A stretch of DNA of 64,000 nucleotides from Brevibacterium sp. (GTDB lineage Bacteria; Actinomycetota; Actinomycetes; Actinomycetales; Brevibacteriaceae), in contig NZ_JAPSIB010000006.1 in the NCBI RefSeq assembly GCF_031179145.1, forward strand, positions 97,665 through 161,664, given 5' to 3'. Below are positions 8,947 to 17,333 of the stretch, in pieces. The notes below the pieces were generated by a model. That model had not been told where the DNA came from. It searched no databases and was given only the letters and a program-made list of their open reading frames with translations. The stretch's first letter is position 1; each line of letters begins with the position of its first letter. The position numbers were made by a program, and so were the translations under genes.

Positions 8947-10635
8947 ATGAGAGCACTCGCGACCTTCGACGACCGCGATTCCACCCCCACGATCGTCACC
9001 GCCGCGACGATTCGCACCGTCGACCCCGACACCCCCACCGCCGAGGCGATGCTCATCGCCGGAGGTCGGATCTTGACCGTGGGATCCCTGACCGCCGCCG
9101 AGGCGACCGCCTCCGAGCACGGGCTCGCCCCCATCCGCGCCGACTTCCCGGAGGCGACGATCGTGCCGGGATTCGTCGACCCCCACGCCCACCCGCTCAT
9201 GTACGGTCAGCTGCTCACCTGGATCGACGTCGGCCCCGACAAGGCGGCATCGATCCCGGAGATCGTCGACCTGCTCAGGGCGGGAGCGGCGAAGCTCCCC
9301 GCCGGCGTGCCGATCCGCGGCTACGGCTACGAGCAGCGCAACCTCATCGAGCGCCGCCACCCGACGAGGCACGAGCTCGACGGGGTCGCGTCCGACCGCG
9401 AGGTCTACATCATGAACGCCTCTGGGCACGGCGGCGTGGTCAACAGTTTCACACTCAAGAAGTATGGGATCACCCGCGATACCCCGAATCCCGATGGCGG
9501 CGAGTTCTTCCGGGACGCGGATGGAGAACTGACGGGGGAGCTCTCCGACGCCGCGTGCAATGCGCTGACCGGGCTCCACGGGGTGAAGATCGGTCATCAC
9601 GGACCGAACTTCCACCTCGGCGACGAACCCGCCGAACACCAGCGTCAGCTCGACCTCGTCCAACGCGAGTTCCTCTCCGGGGGTGTCACGGCTCTCGGCG
9701 ACGCCCAGGTCTCGAAGCGGGAATTCGCCGCCTACCTCGAACTTGTCGACCGCGGGCAGCTGAATCTGCGGGTGTCGATGTACTTCCTCTCCCACCTCCT
9801 CGACTCGGTGCTCGAACTCGGTCTCACCGGACCCTTCGGCAACGCCTTCCTGTCTGCGGCGGGGATCAAGCTCTACGCCGACGGCACCCTGGGTGGGTGG
9901 ACCGCCTACTTCCCGGAAGGGTACGTCGGCGACCCCTGCCGCACGGGCCAGCTCTACCATTCGCCCGAGGAGTACGCAGGTCTCGTCCACCGGGCCCATG
10001 CGGTGGGGCTGCAGACGGCGACCCACGCTCAGTCGCCGACCGCGATCCGGATGGTCGTCGACGCGATCGAGGCGGCGCTCGCCGATCGCCCCGATCCCGA
10101 CGCCCGCCACCGCATCGAGCACTGCGGTCTGCCGGATCCGGCAGATATCGAGCGGATGGCGCGGTTGGGGATCCGGCCCGTCAACCAGACCCAGCACTAC
10201 TACAACTGGGGCGAAGGGGTCGAGCAGGCCATCGGCACCCCCGGCGAACGGTTCAATCCGCTCGGCGAGTTCTTGGCAGCCGGGGTGCCGGCGACTCTGT
10301 CGTCGGACGCGCCGGTGGCGGAGCCGCGACCGCTCGAGGCGATCCAGACCGCGGTCACGCGAGTGACGAGACGCGGCCATCAGCTCGGACCCGACTCGCT
10401 GCGGATCTCCGCCGAGGCGGCCCTGCGCGCACACACCCTCGAAGGAGCGATCACCCTGGGGCGGGAGCGGGAGTTCGGGTCGCTGACCGTGGGCAAACGC
10501 GCCGACTTCGCCGTCCTCGGGGCCGACCCGCTGGTGACGCCCGGGCCGGAGATCGCGGCGATCCCCGTGCTCGAGACCTGGGTCGACGGGTCGCGCCGGT
10601 TCGGCGGGTCATCGGAGTCGCAGGCGGAGAAGTGA
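8947..10635 (+). CDS. Amidohydrolase family 3 protein (YtcJ-like)
   Basis: A 562-residue metal-dependent hydrolase of the amidohydrolase superfamily, YtcJ/Amidohydro_3 branch. The N-terminal beta-sandwich leads to the HxH metal motif PGFVDPHAHPL (about residues 77-87). Further ligands are visible in THAQSP and RIEHCGL, and the C-terminal Asp in LSSDAPVA. The closing GSLTVGKRADFAVLGADPL is typical of the superfamily. It is cytosolic, without a signal peptide. The ATG follows CAGGAGAAC. Its stop overlaps the GTG start of the next gene (GTGA). Members cleave amides, N-formyl or cyclic ureide-like bonds, and the precise substrate cannot be inferred. Co-expression with an M20-type enzyme suggests two successive hydrolyses. 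Confidence 0.9.
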   Translation: MRALATFDDRDSTPTIVTAATIRTVDPDTPTAEAMLIAGGRILTVGSLTAAEATASEHGLAPIRADFPEATIVPGFVDPHAHPLMYGQLLTWIDVGPDKAASIPEIVDLLRAGAAKLPAGVPIRGYGYEQRNLIERRHPTRHELDGVASDREVYIMNASGHGGVVNSFTLKKYGITRDTPNPDGGEFFRDADGELTGELSDAACNALTGLHGVKIGHHGPNFHLGDEPAEHQRQLDLVQREFLSGGVTALGDAQVSKREFAAYLELVDRGQLNLRVSMYFLSHLLDSVLELGLTGPFGNAFLSAAGIKLYADGTLGGWTAYFPEGYVGDPCRTGQLYHSPEEYAGLVHRAHAVGLQTATHAQSPTAIRMVVDAIEAALADRPDPDARHRIEHCGLPDPADIERMARLGIRPVNQTQHYYNWGEGVEQAIGTPGERFNPLGEFLAAGVPATLSSDAPVAEPRPLEAIQTAVTRVTRRGHQLGPDSLRISAEAALRAHTLEGAITLGREREFGSLTVGKRADFAVLGADPLVTPGPEIAAIPVLETWVDGSRRFGGSSESQAEK

Positions 10636-12215
10636 GCGGGGGCGAGAAGGGCACAGCCGCCTCGGCGAAGGAGACCGCCCGGGAGTGGATCGAGGCCCAC
10701 CTCGGCGAACTCCTCGACTGGCACACTCACATCTGGGAACTCGCGGAACCCGCGTGGCGGGAGTACGACTCCCAGGCCTGGTACGTCCGACGCCTGCGAG
10801 CCGAGGGCTTCGAGGTCGAGGACGGCTCGGCCGGGATGCCCACAGCGTTCAGCGCCCGGTGGACGAACGGTGAGGGCCCGACCCTGCTCACCTACGCCGA
10901 ATACGACGCCGTGCCCGGCAACAGCCAAGCTGCGAGGACGCATGAGGAACCACGGGAAGGACTGTCGCGGTTCGCACCCGGGCACACCGACCCGCATTCG
11001 GCGCTGGGGATCTCGACCCTGGCGGGACTGCTCGCGACCAAGCACGCGATGGAGGCGCACGGAATCACCGGCACACTGCTCTACACGGGAGAGCCGGCGG
11101 AGAAGATGCACGGCTCGAAGGTCGTCCACGGTCTGCGCGGCTACTACGACGACGCCGATGCGATCGTGTCCTTCCACCCCTTCTACATGCTGCCGCTGTG
11201 CAACACCGCGCGCTGGGACACCCAGTGCGGGGCCTATTACAGCAAGGTCTACTCCTTCATCTGTGATGCCCCGGAGACCTGGCAGCACTCGACCGCGGAC
11301 CCGCATTCGCCCATCCCCGCCTCCCACTCGGCGGCTCGGGCGCCGGGAGCGAATCTGGCGCTGACGCAGATGTACACCTCGTCGCGGGCGATGCTCGACT
11401 CGATGCTGCCGGCCAGCGGCGGCTGGAGCTTCTCCGACGCGATCCTCGCCGACGGTCAGGCGACGGCGGACAACCTGCCCCAACGGGTCGCGCGAATCCA
11501 GTTCTCCTGGCGCACCCCGGACATCGAGATGGCCGAGCACATCCTCGCCGTCCTTGACCGCAACGCCGAAGCCGCCGCGATGATGGGCCATTGCACCGTC
11601 GAGGAGCGGTGGATCGCCCGCAGCCGCCCGGGACGGACGAATCATGCGCTTGCTTCGGTGCTCTTCGACAACCTCGCCGAGGTGGGGCCGCCTCACTACG
11701 ATGCTGAGGCGGTGGCGCGTGCCCAGGAGATCCAACTTTCGCTGGGGCTTGAGGCCGGCGATCATCCATTCCTCCCCGAGACCGAGCAGCTCATCACCCC
11801 GCAGGAGGCCGAGCGACTGCTGCGTGATCAGATGCCGGCATGGCAGCGGAACTGGACGAGCGACGACTACGTCGAGATGAGCCACTATGCGCCACTCGTC
11901 CGGTTCTATGTCGCTCGCCCGGCACTGAGCTCAATACCCGGGGCCGGCCCGTATCCGGCGTGGGTGATGAACGCCCTGGGCGGGATGCCGGAGACAATCG
12001 CTCCGACGATCGTCACCGCCGGAAAGACGGTGGCCGGAACCTTTCTCGACCTGCTCACACGGCCCGACGTCCTCGCCGAGGCGAAGGAGGAGTTCGAGAC
12101 CCGGGTCGCCGCCGAACCGATGCCGGCCTTGTTGCCGCCGGACTTCGAACCGCCCATCGACCTGCCCTGGCCGGACTACCGGGTGGAGCGGGGGAGCGGA
12201 GTGCGGCGATGGTGA
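10632..12215 (+). CDS. Variant M20-like peptidase/amidohydrolase
   Basis: A 527-residue protein resembling M20 amidohydrolases but longer than the usual 380-450 aa. Recognisable parts are HIWELAEPAWREYDSQ near the start, LLTYAEYDAVPGN, and LLYTGEPAEKMHGSK, which corresponds to the PAEE catalytic region. The normal GxxCGHN metal segment is replaced by FAPGHTDPHSALG, so the metal site is altered or built differently. A GTG start overlaps the preceding TGA, with GGCGGAGA just before it. The 3' end overlaps the convergent IclR gene by 40 nt. I judge it a real enzyme of the operon, but its reaction is unknown. Confidence 0.82.
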   Translation: MSGGEKGTAASAKETAREWIEAHLGELLDWHTHIWELAEPAWREYDSQAWYVRRLRAEGFEVEDGSAGMPTAFSARWTNGEGPTLLTYAEYDAVPGNSQAARTHEEPREGLSRFAPGHTDPHSALGISTLAGLLATKHAMEAHGITGTLLYTGEPAEKMHGSKVVHGLRGYYDDADAIVSFHPFYMLPLCNTARWDTQCGAYYSKVYSFICDAPETWQHSTADPHSPIPASHSAARAPGANLALTQMYTSSRAMLDSMLPASGGWSFSDAILADGQATADNLPQRVARIQFSWRTPDIEMAEHILAVLDRNAEAAAMMGHCTVEERWIARSRPGRTNHALASVLFDNLAEVGPPHYDAEAVARAQEIQLSLGLEAGDHPFLPETEQLITPQEAERLLRDQMPAWQRNWTSDDYVEMSHYAPLVRFYVARPALSSIPGAGPYPAWVMNALGGMPETIAPTIVTAGKTVAGTFLDLLTRPDVLAEAKEEFETRVAAEPMPALLPPDFEPPIDLPWPDYRVERGSGVRRW

Positions 12216-13003
12216 CGCGCCGCCGTCTGCGTCAAGCTCCGCGTCAGCGCCTCACTCGCCTCGTGGAGCAGCGGTACCAGATCTCGGAGAGGTTCCGCGG
12301 CCTCGGCTGACGCATTCTCGATCAGGCACAGGGAGGCGACGGGCCGTCGGCCGACGTAGACCGGCACCGCCAGCGCCCTCGTCTGCAGGTCGAACTCACC
12401 TTCGGAGATCGCATAGCCGACTTCAGCTGCGCTGCGGAACTGTGCCTCGAGCTCATCGCGGTCAACGGTTGTCGCCTCGGAGAACCGGCCGAACGGTCGG
12501 TCGGAGAGAAGTGCCTTCCGCTCGGTCGGGTCGAGGAAGGCGAAATAGCCGCGAGCCGCGGCCCCGGCGTGCGCCGGATACAGCTCGTTCTTCACGGAGT
12601 GCTGCCAGAGTGGACCGTTGTCGCCATCGACGATCGCAACCACGCGGATATGGGTTCCGTCGGGGATGGCGAACAGCGCCGTTCGGGTGCTGCGGGAGCT
12701 CAGGTCCTTGAGCGTCGGATCTGCCAACGCGGCCAGCCCGCCCGTGCGCTCCCACAGCGCGGACATCCTCCACAGCGTGGGACCCAAACGGTAACGCCGG
12801 CTGTAGGGCATGACCCGAAGGAACCCTCTGTCGGCCAGGGCCGCGAGGAGGCGCTGTGCGGTCGATTGGCTCAGCCCGAACTCCTCGGCGAGTTCGGAGA
12901 CACCCCATTCCTCCCGCTCCTCGTTGAAGGACAGCAGAATCTCCAGGGCGCGATCGACCGTCTGCAGAGTGGGTCGTGGCTGCCGGTTCGACACGGTGCT
13001 CAT
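12176..13003 (-). CDS. IclR family transcriptional regulator
   Basis: A 275-residue IclR-type regulator with an N-terminal winged helix (LQTVDRALEILLSF, then GLSQSTAQRLLAALADRGFL, about residues 13-63) and a C-terminal effector-binding domain that includes HAGAAARGYFAFL and GEFDLQTRALAVPVY. There is no Shine-Dalgarno. The ATG lies 6 nt downstream of TAGACT (13010-13015 on the minus strand), so the mRNA may be leaderless. It is divergent to the OPT/NicX-like/iminopeptidase/DUF1177 operon and probably represses or activates it. Its 3' end overlaps the convergent M20-like gene by 40 nt. Confidence 0.92.
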   Translation of the reverse strand: MSTVSNRQPRPTLQTVDRALEILLSFNEEREEWGVSELAEEFGLSQSTAQRLLAALADRGFLRVMPYSRRYRLGPTLWRMSALWERTGGLAALADPTLKDLSSRSTRTALFAIPDGTHIRVVAIVDGDNGPLWQHSVKNELYPAHAGAAARGYFAFLDPTERKALLSDRPFGRFSEATTVDRDELEAQFRSAAEVGYAISEGEFDLQTRALAVPVYVGRRPVASLCLIENASAEAAEPLRDLVPLLHEASEALTRSLTQTAARHHRRTPLPRSTR

Positions 13004-13009
13004 GCGGTC

Positions 13010-13015
13010 AGTCTA
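13010..13015 (-). promoter_or_regulatory. -10 box for a leaderless IclR transcript
   Basis: TAGACT on the minus strand is followed by exactly 6 nt and then the IclR ATG, which places the expected transcription start at the start codon. The same TAGACT-N6-ATG spacing occurs before the LysR gene ending at 35389 and the cupin gene at 45383. No convincing -35 element is seen. Confidence 0.45.
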
Positions 13016-13053
13016 CGAAGTCGCAGACTCAATGAGCGGGCCGAACGCTCTGG

Positions 13054-13070
13054 AACCCAAATACAGGGTT
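13054..13070. promoter_or_regulatory. Candidate IclR operator in the divergent gap
   Basis: AACCCAAATACAGGGTT has perfect 5-bp inverted arms around a 7-nt centre, within an AT-rich patch between the IclR gene and the OPT operon. It is short enough to be chance, and the T-run after it could also suggest a weak terminator. Its position between divergent promoters favours an operator. Confidence 0.35.
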
Positions 13071-13215
13071 TTTCTTTCACTCTGTGGGAACACATGGGAA
13101 TAATCGAGAGCGCGGTGATGACGGTCACGAACCGGCCGGATTCTCGCACTCATGATTGTTTCCGCCGAGCCCACGCTGACGCAGCAGGTTCGGCCACGAC
13201 CAGGTGGTGCAGCCA

Positions 13216-14850
13216 ATGACGAACAGCCCCACAGACCCACAGCTCTCCCACAAACCAGCCTCTCCCAACCATCCGCGGACATTCGAACCGCTGACCCTCA
13301 TTCTTCTCATCGTCCTCTGCGTCGGCGGTTCTCTCATCGGCCTGCGGCTGATCACGACGCTCGGGATCTCCGCCAACACCTCGGTGATTGGTGCCCTGGT
13401 CGCCATGGTGATCGGACGACTGTCGATCCTCGGGTTCCAGAAGATGCGCAACGTCCATCGGCAGAACCTCGCCCAGAGCGCGATCTCGGCCTCGACCTTC
13501 GCGGCGTCGAACGCCCTCATCGCCCCGATTGCCATTCCCTTCGTGATGGGCCGTGGCGATCTCGTCTGGCCGATGTTCATCGGAGCGTCGTTCGCGCTGG
13601 TCGTTGACGGCTTCGTGCTCTATCGGGCGTTCGGCTCCGAATTCCTCCCCGCCACCTCGGCGTGGCCTCCCGGGGTCGCCGCCGCTGAGACGATCAAGGC
13701 AGGAGACGAAGGCGGGAAGCGTGCCTGGATCCTCGCCGGAGGCGGAGTCGTCGGGTTCATCGGATCCTTCTTCGGCCTGCCGATGTCGGCGATGGGCGTC
13801 GCGTTCCTCGGAAATCTCTGGGCACTGTCGATGTTCGGACTCGGGCTGCTCATCAATCAGTACGTCCCGCAGCTGTGGAACATCGATCTGGCGAGCATGT
13901 ACATTCCGCACGGAGTCATGATCGGGGCCGGGCTGGTGGCGCTGGGACAGGCCGTCAGAATCCTGCTCCGCAAGAAGCCCAAGGTCGACGTCGCGTCGCT
14001 GGACGAGGGCCAGGAGCCGGACCCGGCCGAGCTGCCGACAGTCACTCCGAAGCGGCTGCGTGGCGCACTCGCCAACGGCTTCGTCCTCTACGTCGCGGGA
14101 GCGATCATCCTCGCCGTCGCCGGTGGCCTGTGGGAGGAGATGAGCGTCTGGGCTCTCATCGGCTGGGTCCTGTTCGCCGCGGTCGCGGCGATCATCCACG
14201 AGATCATCGTCGGTCTCGCGGCCATGCACTCCGGCTGGTTCCCCGCATTCGCCGTGACGCTGATCTTCCTCATCATCGGTATGCTCATCGGCATTCCCCT
14301 GATCCCGCTCGCGCTGCTGGTCGGATACTGCTCCGCCACCGGCCCTGCCTTCGCGGACATGGGGTACGACCTCAAGGCCGGATGGATCCTGCGCAAAGGC
14401 GAACGACCCTACACCGAGTACGAACTCGCGGGACGCAAGCAGCAGTTCCTCGCCTCACTCGTCGGATTCTTCGTCGCCATCGCCATGGTGGCCCTGCTCT
14501 GGGACTCGTTCCTGTCGAGCGGCCAGATTCCGCCGGTGTCGCAGGTGTTCGCGGACACGATCTCCGCCGGGCTCAGCGACACCTCGATTTGGACGAGCCT
14601 GCTTCTCTGGGCAGTCCCCGGAGCCCTGATCCAACTCGTCGGAGGAGCGAAACGTCAAATGGGCGTGCTCCTGGCCACCGGTCTGCTCATCACCACGCCA
14701 TGGGCCGGGTGGCTGGTCATGATCGCAATCGTCGCCCGTCTCGTCTGGACCAAGCTGCGCGGAGAGAAGGGCGAGAACGAGATCGTCCTCTTCGGAGCCG
14801 GCATCATCGCCGGAGATGCCGTTTGGGGAACTGCTCAGGTCTTCAAGTAG
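13216..14850 (+). CDS. OPT/YSL family oligopeptide transporter
   Basis: A 544-residue, highly hydrophobic membrane protein of the OPT family, which imports small peptides or metal chelates with protons. Typical segments are SASTFAASNALIAPI, FFGLPMSAMGVAFLGN, a cytosolic DMGYDLKAGWILRKG loop, and the C-terminal GAGIIAGDAVWG. The ATG at 13216 is preceded by AGGTGG at a spacing of 8; GTG codons just upstream are in frame. It is the first gene of an operon with a NicX-fold protein, a proline-iminopeptidase-like hydrolase and a DUF1177 protein, so the load is probably a peptide or peptide-like compound. Confidence 0.88.
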   Translation: MTNSPTDPQLSHKPASPNHPRTFEPLTLILLIVLCVGGSLIGLRLITTLGISANTSVIGALVAMVIGRLSILGFQKMRNVHRQNLAQSAISASTFAASNALIAPIAIPFVMGRGDLVWPMFIGASFALVVDGFVLYRAFGSEFLPATSAWPPGVAAAETIKAGDEGGKRAWILAGGGVVGFIGSFFGLPMSAMGVAFLGNLWALSMFGLGLLINQYVPQLWNIDLASMYIPHGVMIGAGLVALGQAVRILLRKKPKVDVASLDEGQEPDPAELPTVTPKRLRGALANGFVLYVAGAIILAVAGGLWEEMSVWALIGWVLFAAVAAIIHEIIVGLAAMHSGWFPAFAVTLIFLIIGMLIGIPLIPLALLVGYCSATGPAFADMGYDLKAGWILRKGERPYTEYELAGRKQQFLASLVGFFVAIAMVALLWDSFLSSGQIPPVSQVFADTISAGLSDTSIWTSLLLWAVPGALIQLVGGAKRQMGVLLATGLLITTPWAGWLVMIAIVARLVWTKLRGEKGENEIVLFGAGIIAGDAVWGTAQVFK

Positions 14851-14956
14851 ATCCCCAAGCACCGTCCCGCCGATCACCCACCGACCACCTGACTCACCGA
14901 ACCATCGACCCAATCCCCGGAGCCGATTCCCGGCACCGCCACTGAAGGAGAAACAC

Positions 14957-16024
14957 ATGGAAGTTGTCAGCCGCATCGAAAGCCACGCGAGCTACCTCGA
15001 CTACGAGGCGACCCTGGGAGCGCGCAAACTGATCGAAGAGATCATGCTTGTGAAGAAGGGCGAGAACCTCGTCATCACGGCCGACACCGCCACGGATATG
15101 CGCGTCGTCGACGTGACTGCCGCAGCCGCCTACGCGGTGGGCGCCCAGCCGACGGTGATCCGCTACCCGACCAGTTCGACCAGCGCTGTCGAACCGCCGG
15201 CGCCGATCGCAGCCGCCATCGCCGAAGCGGACGTCTGGATCGAATTCCAACTCGGCTACATCATGCACTCCGAAGCCTTCCGGGTCGCCCTGGGCAACGG
15301 CTGCCGGTACATCAACCTCACTGGAATGGATGTGCAGATGCTCGTCGACACGGTCGGTCGCGTCGACTATCAGGAGGTCACCGACCTGGGCTGGGCACTC
15401 GTCCGTCTCCTCGAGCAGGCCGAGAAGATCAGGATCACCAGCCCGGCCGGCACCGACATCTCGGCGACGATCGGTGACCGTCCGATCAACCTCCGTGGCC
15501 TTCCCGCCACCGAACCCGGTCAGTCGGTCATGCTCTCGGGGCAGATCTCGTTCAACCCCTACGAGGACACTCAGAACGGGGTCGTCGTCTTCGACGGCGG
15601 GGCCTGGCCGCCGAATGAGCTCGGTCTGCTCAATTCTGAGATCCGCTGCGAAGTGAAGAACGGCGCCATCACGGACATCACCGGTCCCGGCACCGACGCG
15701 GCGACCTACGCGAACTGGATGGCCTCCTTCGACGATCCCAACATGTACCGCCTGGCCCACTGGAGCCTCGGCTTCAACCCGGGAGTGCCGGCGCTGACCG
15801 GACGGATCGTCGAGGACGAGCGCGTGTTCGGCACGGTCGAATTCGGGATGGGCACCAAGGGCAGCTGGATCGGCGGCGACTACTGGTCCGCCGCGGCACA
15901 CACCGATGCCAGCATGAATCTGCCGTCGATCTTCCTCGACGGAACTCCCATCGAAGTGGACGGCAAGTACATGCACCCCGAGATCGTCGAGATCTGCCGG
16001 CGCATGGGCATCGAGGGATACTGA
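14957..16024 (+). CDS. NicX/M29-fold protein with dioxygenase-like iron ligands
   Basis: A 355-residue protein with the fold shared by M29 aminopeptidases (AmpS/AmpT) and 2,5-dihydroxypyridine 5,6-dioxygenase (NicX). From memory of those families, M29 enzymes carry Glu at the LAELGIG position and His at the following GTxH position. Here the equivalents are His268 (LAHWSLGFNPG) and Glu295 (GTVEFGMG), followed by His315-x-Asp317 (AAHTDASM). NicX uses His265, His318 and Asp320 for one Fe(II). The pattern therefore fits a mononuclear-iron dioxygenase better than a di-metal aminopeptidase. The start has AAGGAG 7 nt upstream, and the stop overlaps the next ATG by one base. No pyridine-pathway genes are next to it, so the substrate is open. 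Confidence 0.75.
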   Translation: MEVVSRIESHASYLDYEATLGARKLIEEIMLVKKGENLVITADTATDMRVVDVTAAAAYAVGAQPTVIRYPTSSTSAVEPPAPIAAAIAEADVWIEFQLGYIMHSEAFRVALGNGCRYINLTGMDVQMLVDTVGRVDYQEVTDLGWALVRLLEQAEKIRITSPAGTDISATIGDRPINLRGLPATEPGQSVMLSGQISFNPYEDTQNGVVVFDGGAWPPNELGLLNSEIRCEVKNGAITDITGPGTDAATYANWMASFDDPNMYRLAHWSLGFNPGVPALTGRIVEDERVFGTVEFGMGTKGSWIGGDYWSAAAHTDASMNLPSIFLDGTPIEVDGKYMHPEIVEICRRMGIEGY

Positions 16025-17328
16025 TGGCGACCCGTCAGCGATCGAACGCTCCTCGTCGAATCGACGGGCTCGAGTTCACCGAGCACTTCATCGAGGTTCC
16101 CCTCGACCATGCTCACCCGCAGGAGACCATCACCGTGTTCGCCCGTGAAGTCGCAGCGGTCGACAAGTTGGACAGGCAGCTTCCTCACCTGCTGTGGTTC
16201 CAGGGCGGTCCGGGCAACAAAGCGGACCGTCCGGCCGGAGCGAACGGATGGCTGAAGCGAGCGCTCGAGGACTTCCGTGTGATCCTGCTCGACCAGCGAG
16301 GAACGGGATTGTCCACGCCCCTGAGCAGGGAGTCGATCCCTGACGGCCTCGACGCCCGAGGCCTCGCCGAGTATGCCGCACACTTCCGTGCCGATGCGAT
16401 CATCGCCGACGCCGAGGCGGTGCGGCGGTACTTGGGCATCGAGAAGTGGTCCGTGCTGGGGCAGAGCTACGGTGGTTTCCTCGCAGTGTCCTATCTGTCG
16501 AAATGCCCGGAGTCCCTGCGCGAGGTGATGATCACTGCCGGTCTGCCCACCTTGAGTGGGAACGCGGATGAAGTGTATCGGCACACTCTGGCGGCGACCG
16601 CGCGGCGCAGTGACGAGTTCTTTGCGACTTTCCCTGCCGCGGAGGACAGGATCTGGGACATCGTCGACCACCTCGATCGTGTCGACGAGCACCTTCCCAG
16701 CGGAGAGAGGCTGAGCGTCGAACGGCTGCAGACGCTCGGCATCCAGCTGGGATCCGATGCGGGGTTCCGCGCACTCAGCTATCAGCTGGAGACGGCGTTC
16801 ATCGAGACGCCTGGAGGCCCGCGTCTCAGCGACGTCTTCCTCCGCGACGTCGAGGACGTGGTCTCCTTCGCCCGGCGCCCGCTGTATGCGCTGCTGCACG
16901 AGTCCATCTACTCCCGCGGCGCGCCCACGGCGTGGGCGGCTCACCGGGTGCGGGAGGAACTCGAGGAATTCTCACCGAAGCGCCGCCGAGGTGACGGCCA
17001 GTTTCGGTTCACCGGTGAGATGGTCTTCCCCTGGCAGTTCGAGCAGGACCCGGCGCTCGTGCCCTTCGCCGCCGCCGCCGAGGCGCTGGCGTCGGCCGAA
17101 GGCCTCTCCGACCCTTTCGATGACGAGGCGCTCGCCGCCAACACGGTGCCGGTGGCGGCGGCCGTGTACGTCGATGACATGTTCGTCCCCTACGAGCTCT
17201 CCGTGGAAACCGCGGAGCGCATCGGCGGGGTCGATCTCCACATCACCAACGAGTACCAGCACGACGGCATTCGGCAGGACGGCTACGCGCTCGTGTCCAA
17301 GCTGCTCGACTCGGTGCGGAAGAGGTGA
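16024..17328 (+). CDS. Alpha/beta hydrolase, proline iminopeptidase-like (S33)
   Basis: A 434-residue cytosolic alpha/beta-hydrolase of the S33 prolyl aminopeptidase group. The oxyanion-hole segment WFQGGPGNKADRP is near residue 60, LLDQRGTGLS near residue 90, and the nucleophile elbow GQSYGGF around residues 147-153 (nucleophile Ser). A long cap follows. The late catalytic His is plausibly in the C-terminal NEYQHDGIRQDGY. It overlaps the upstream gene by one base (TGATG) and is followed after 5 nt by the DUF1177 gene. The family removes N-terminal proline from peptides, and pairing with an OPT transporter supports a role in peptide use. Confidence 0.87.
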   Translation: MATRQRSNAPRRIDGLEFTEHFIEVPLDHAHPQETITVFAREVAAVDKLDRQLPHLLWFQGGPGNKADRPAGANGWLKRALEDFRVILLDQRGTGLSTPLSRESIPDGLDARGLAEYAAHFRADAIIADAEAVRRYLGIEKWSVLGQSYGGFLAVSYLSKCPESLREVMITAGLPTLSGNADEVYRHTLAATARRSDEFFATFPAAEDRIWDIVDHLDRVDEHLPSGERLSVERLQTLGIQLGSDAGFRALSYQLETAFIETPGGPRLSDVFLRDVEDVVSFARRPLYALLHESIYSRGAPTAWAAHRVREELEEFSPKRRRGDGQFRFTGEMVFPWQFEQDPALVPFAAAAEALASAEGLSDPFDDEALAANTVPVAAAVYVDDMFVPYELSVETAERIGGVDLHITNEYQHDGIRQDGYALVSKLLDSVRKR

Positions 17329-17333
17329 GGGAC

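Noticed and set aside
8920..10434. A 504-codon minus-strand frame opposite the YtcJ-like amidohydrolase
   Set aside because: It is a high-GC shadow frame with low-complexity composition and no recognisable domain; the plus-strand gene has the metal motifs.
14957..16024. Plain M29 leucyl aminopeptidase call
   Set aside because: The Glu and His positions that bind the two metals in M29 enzymes are His and Glu here, so the NicX-like pattern fits better.
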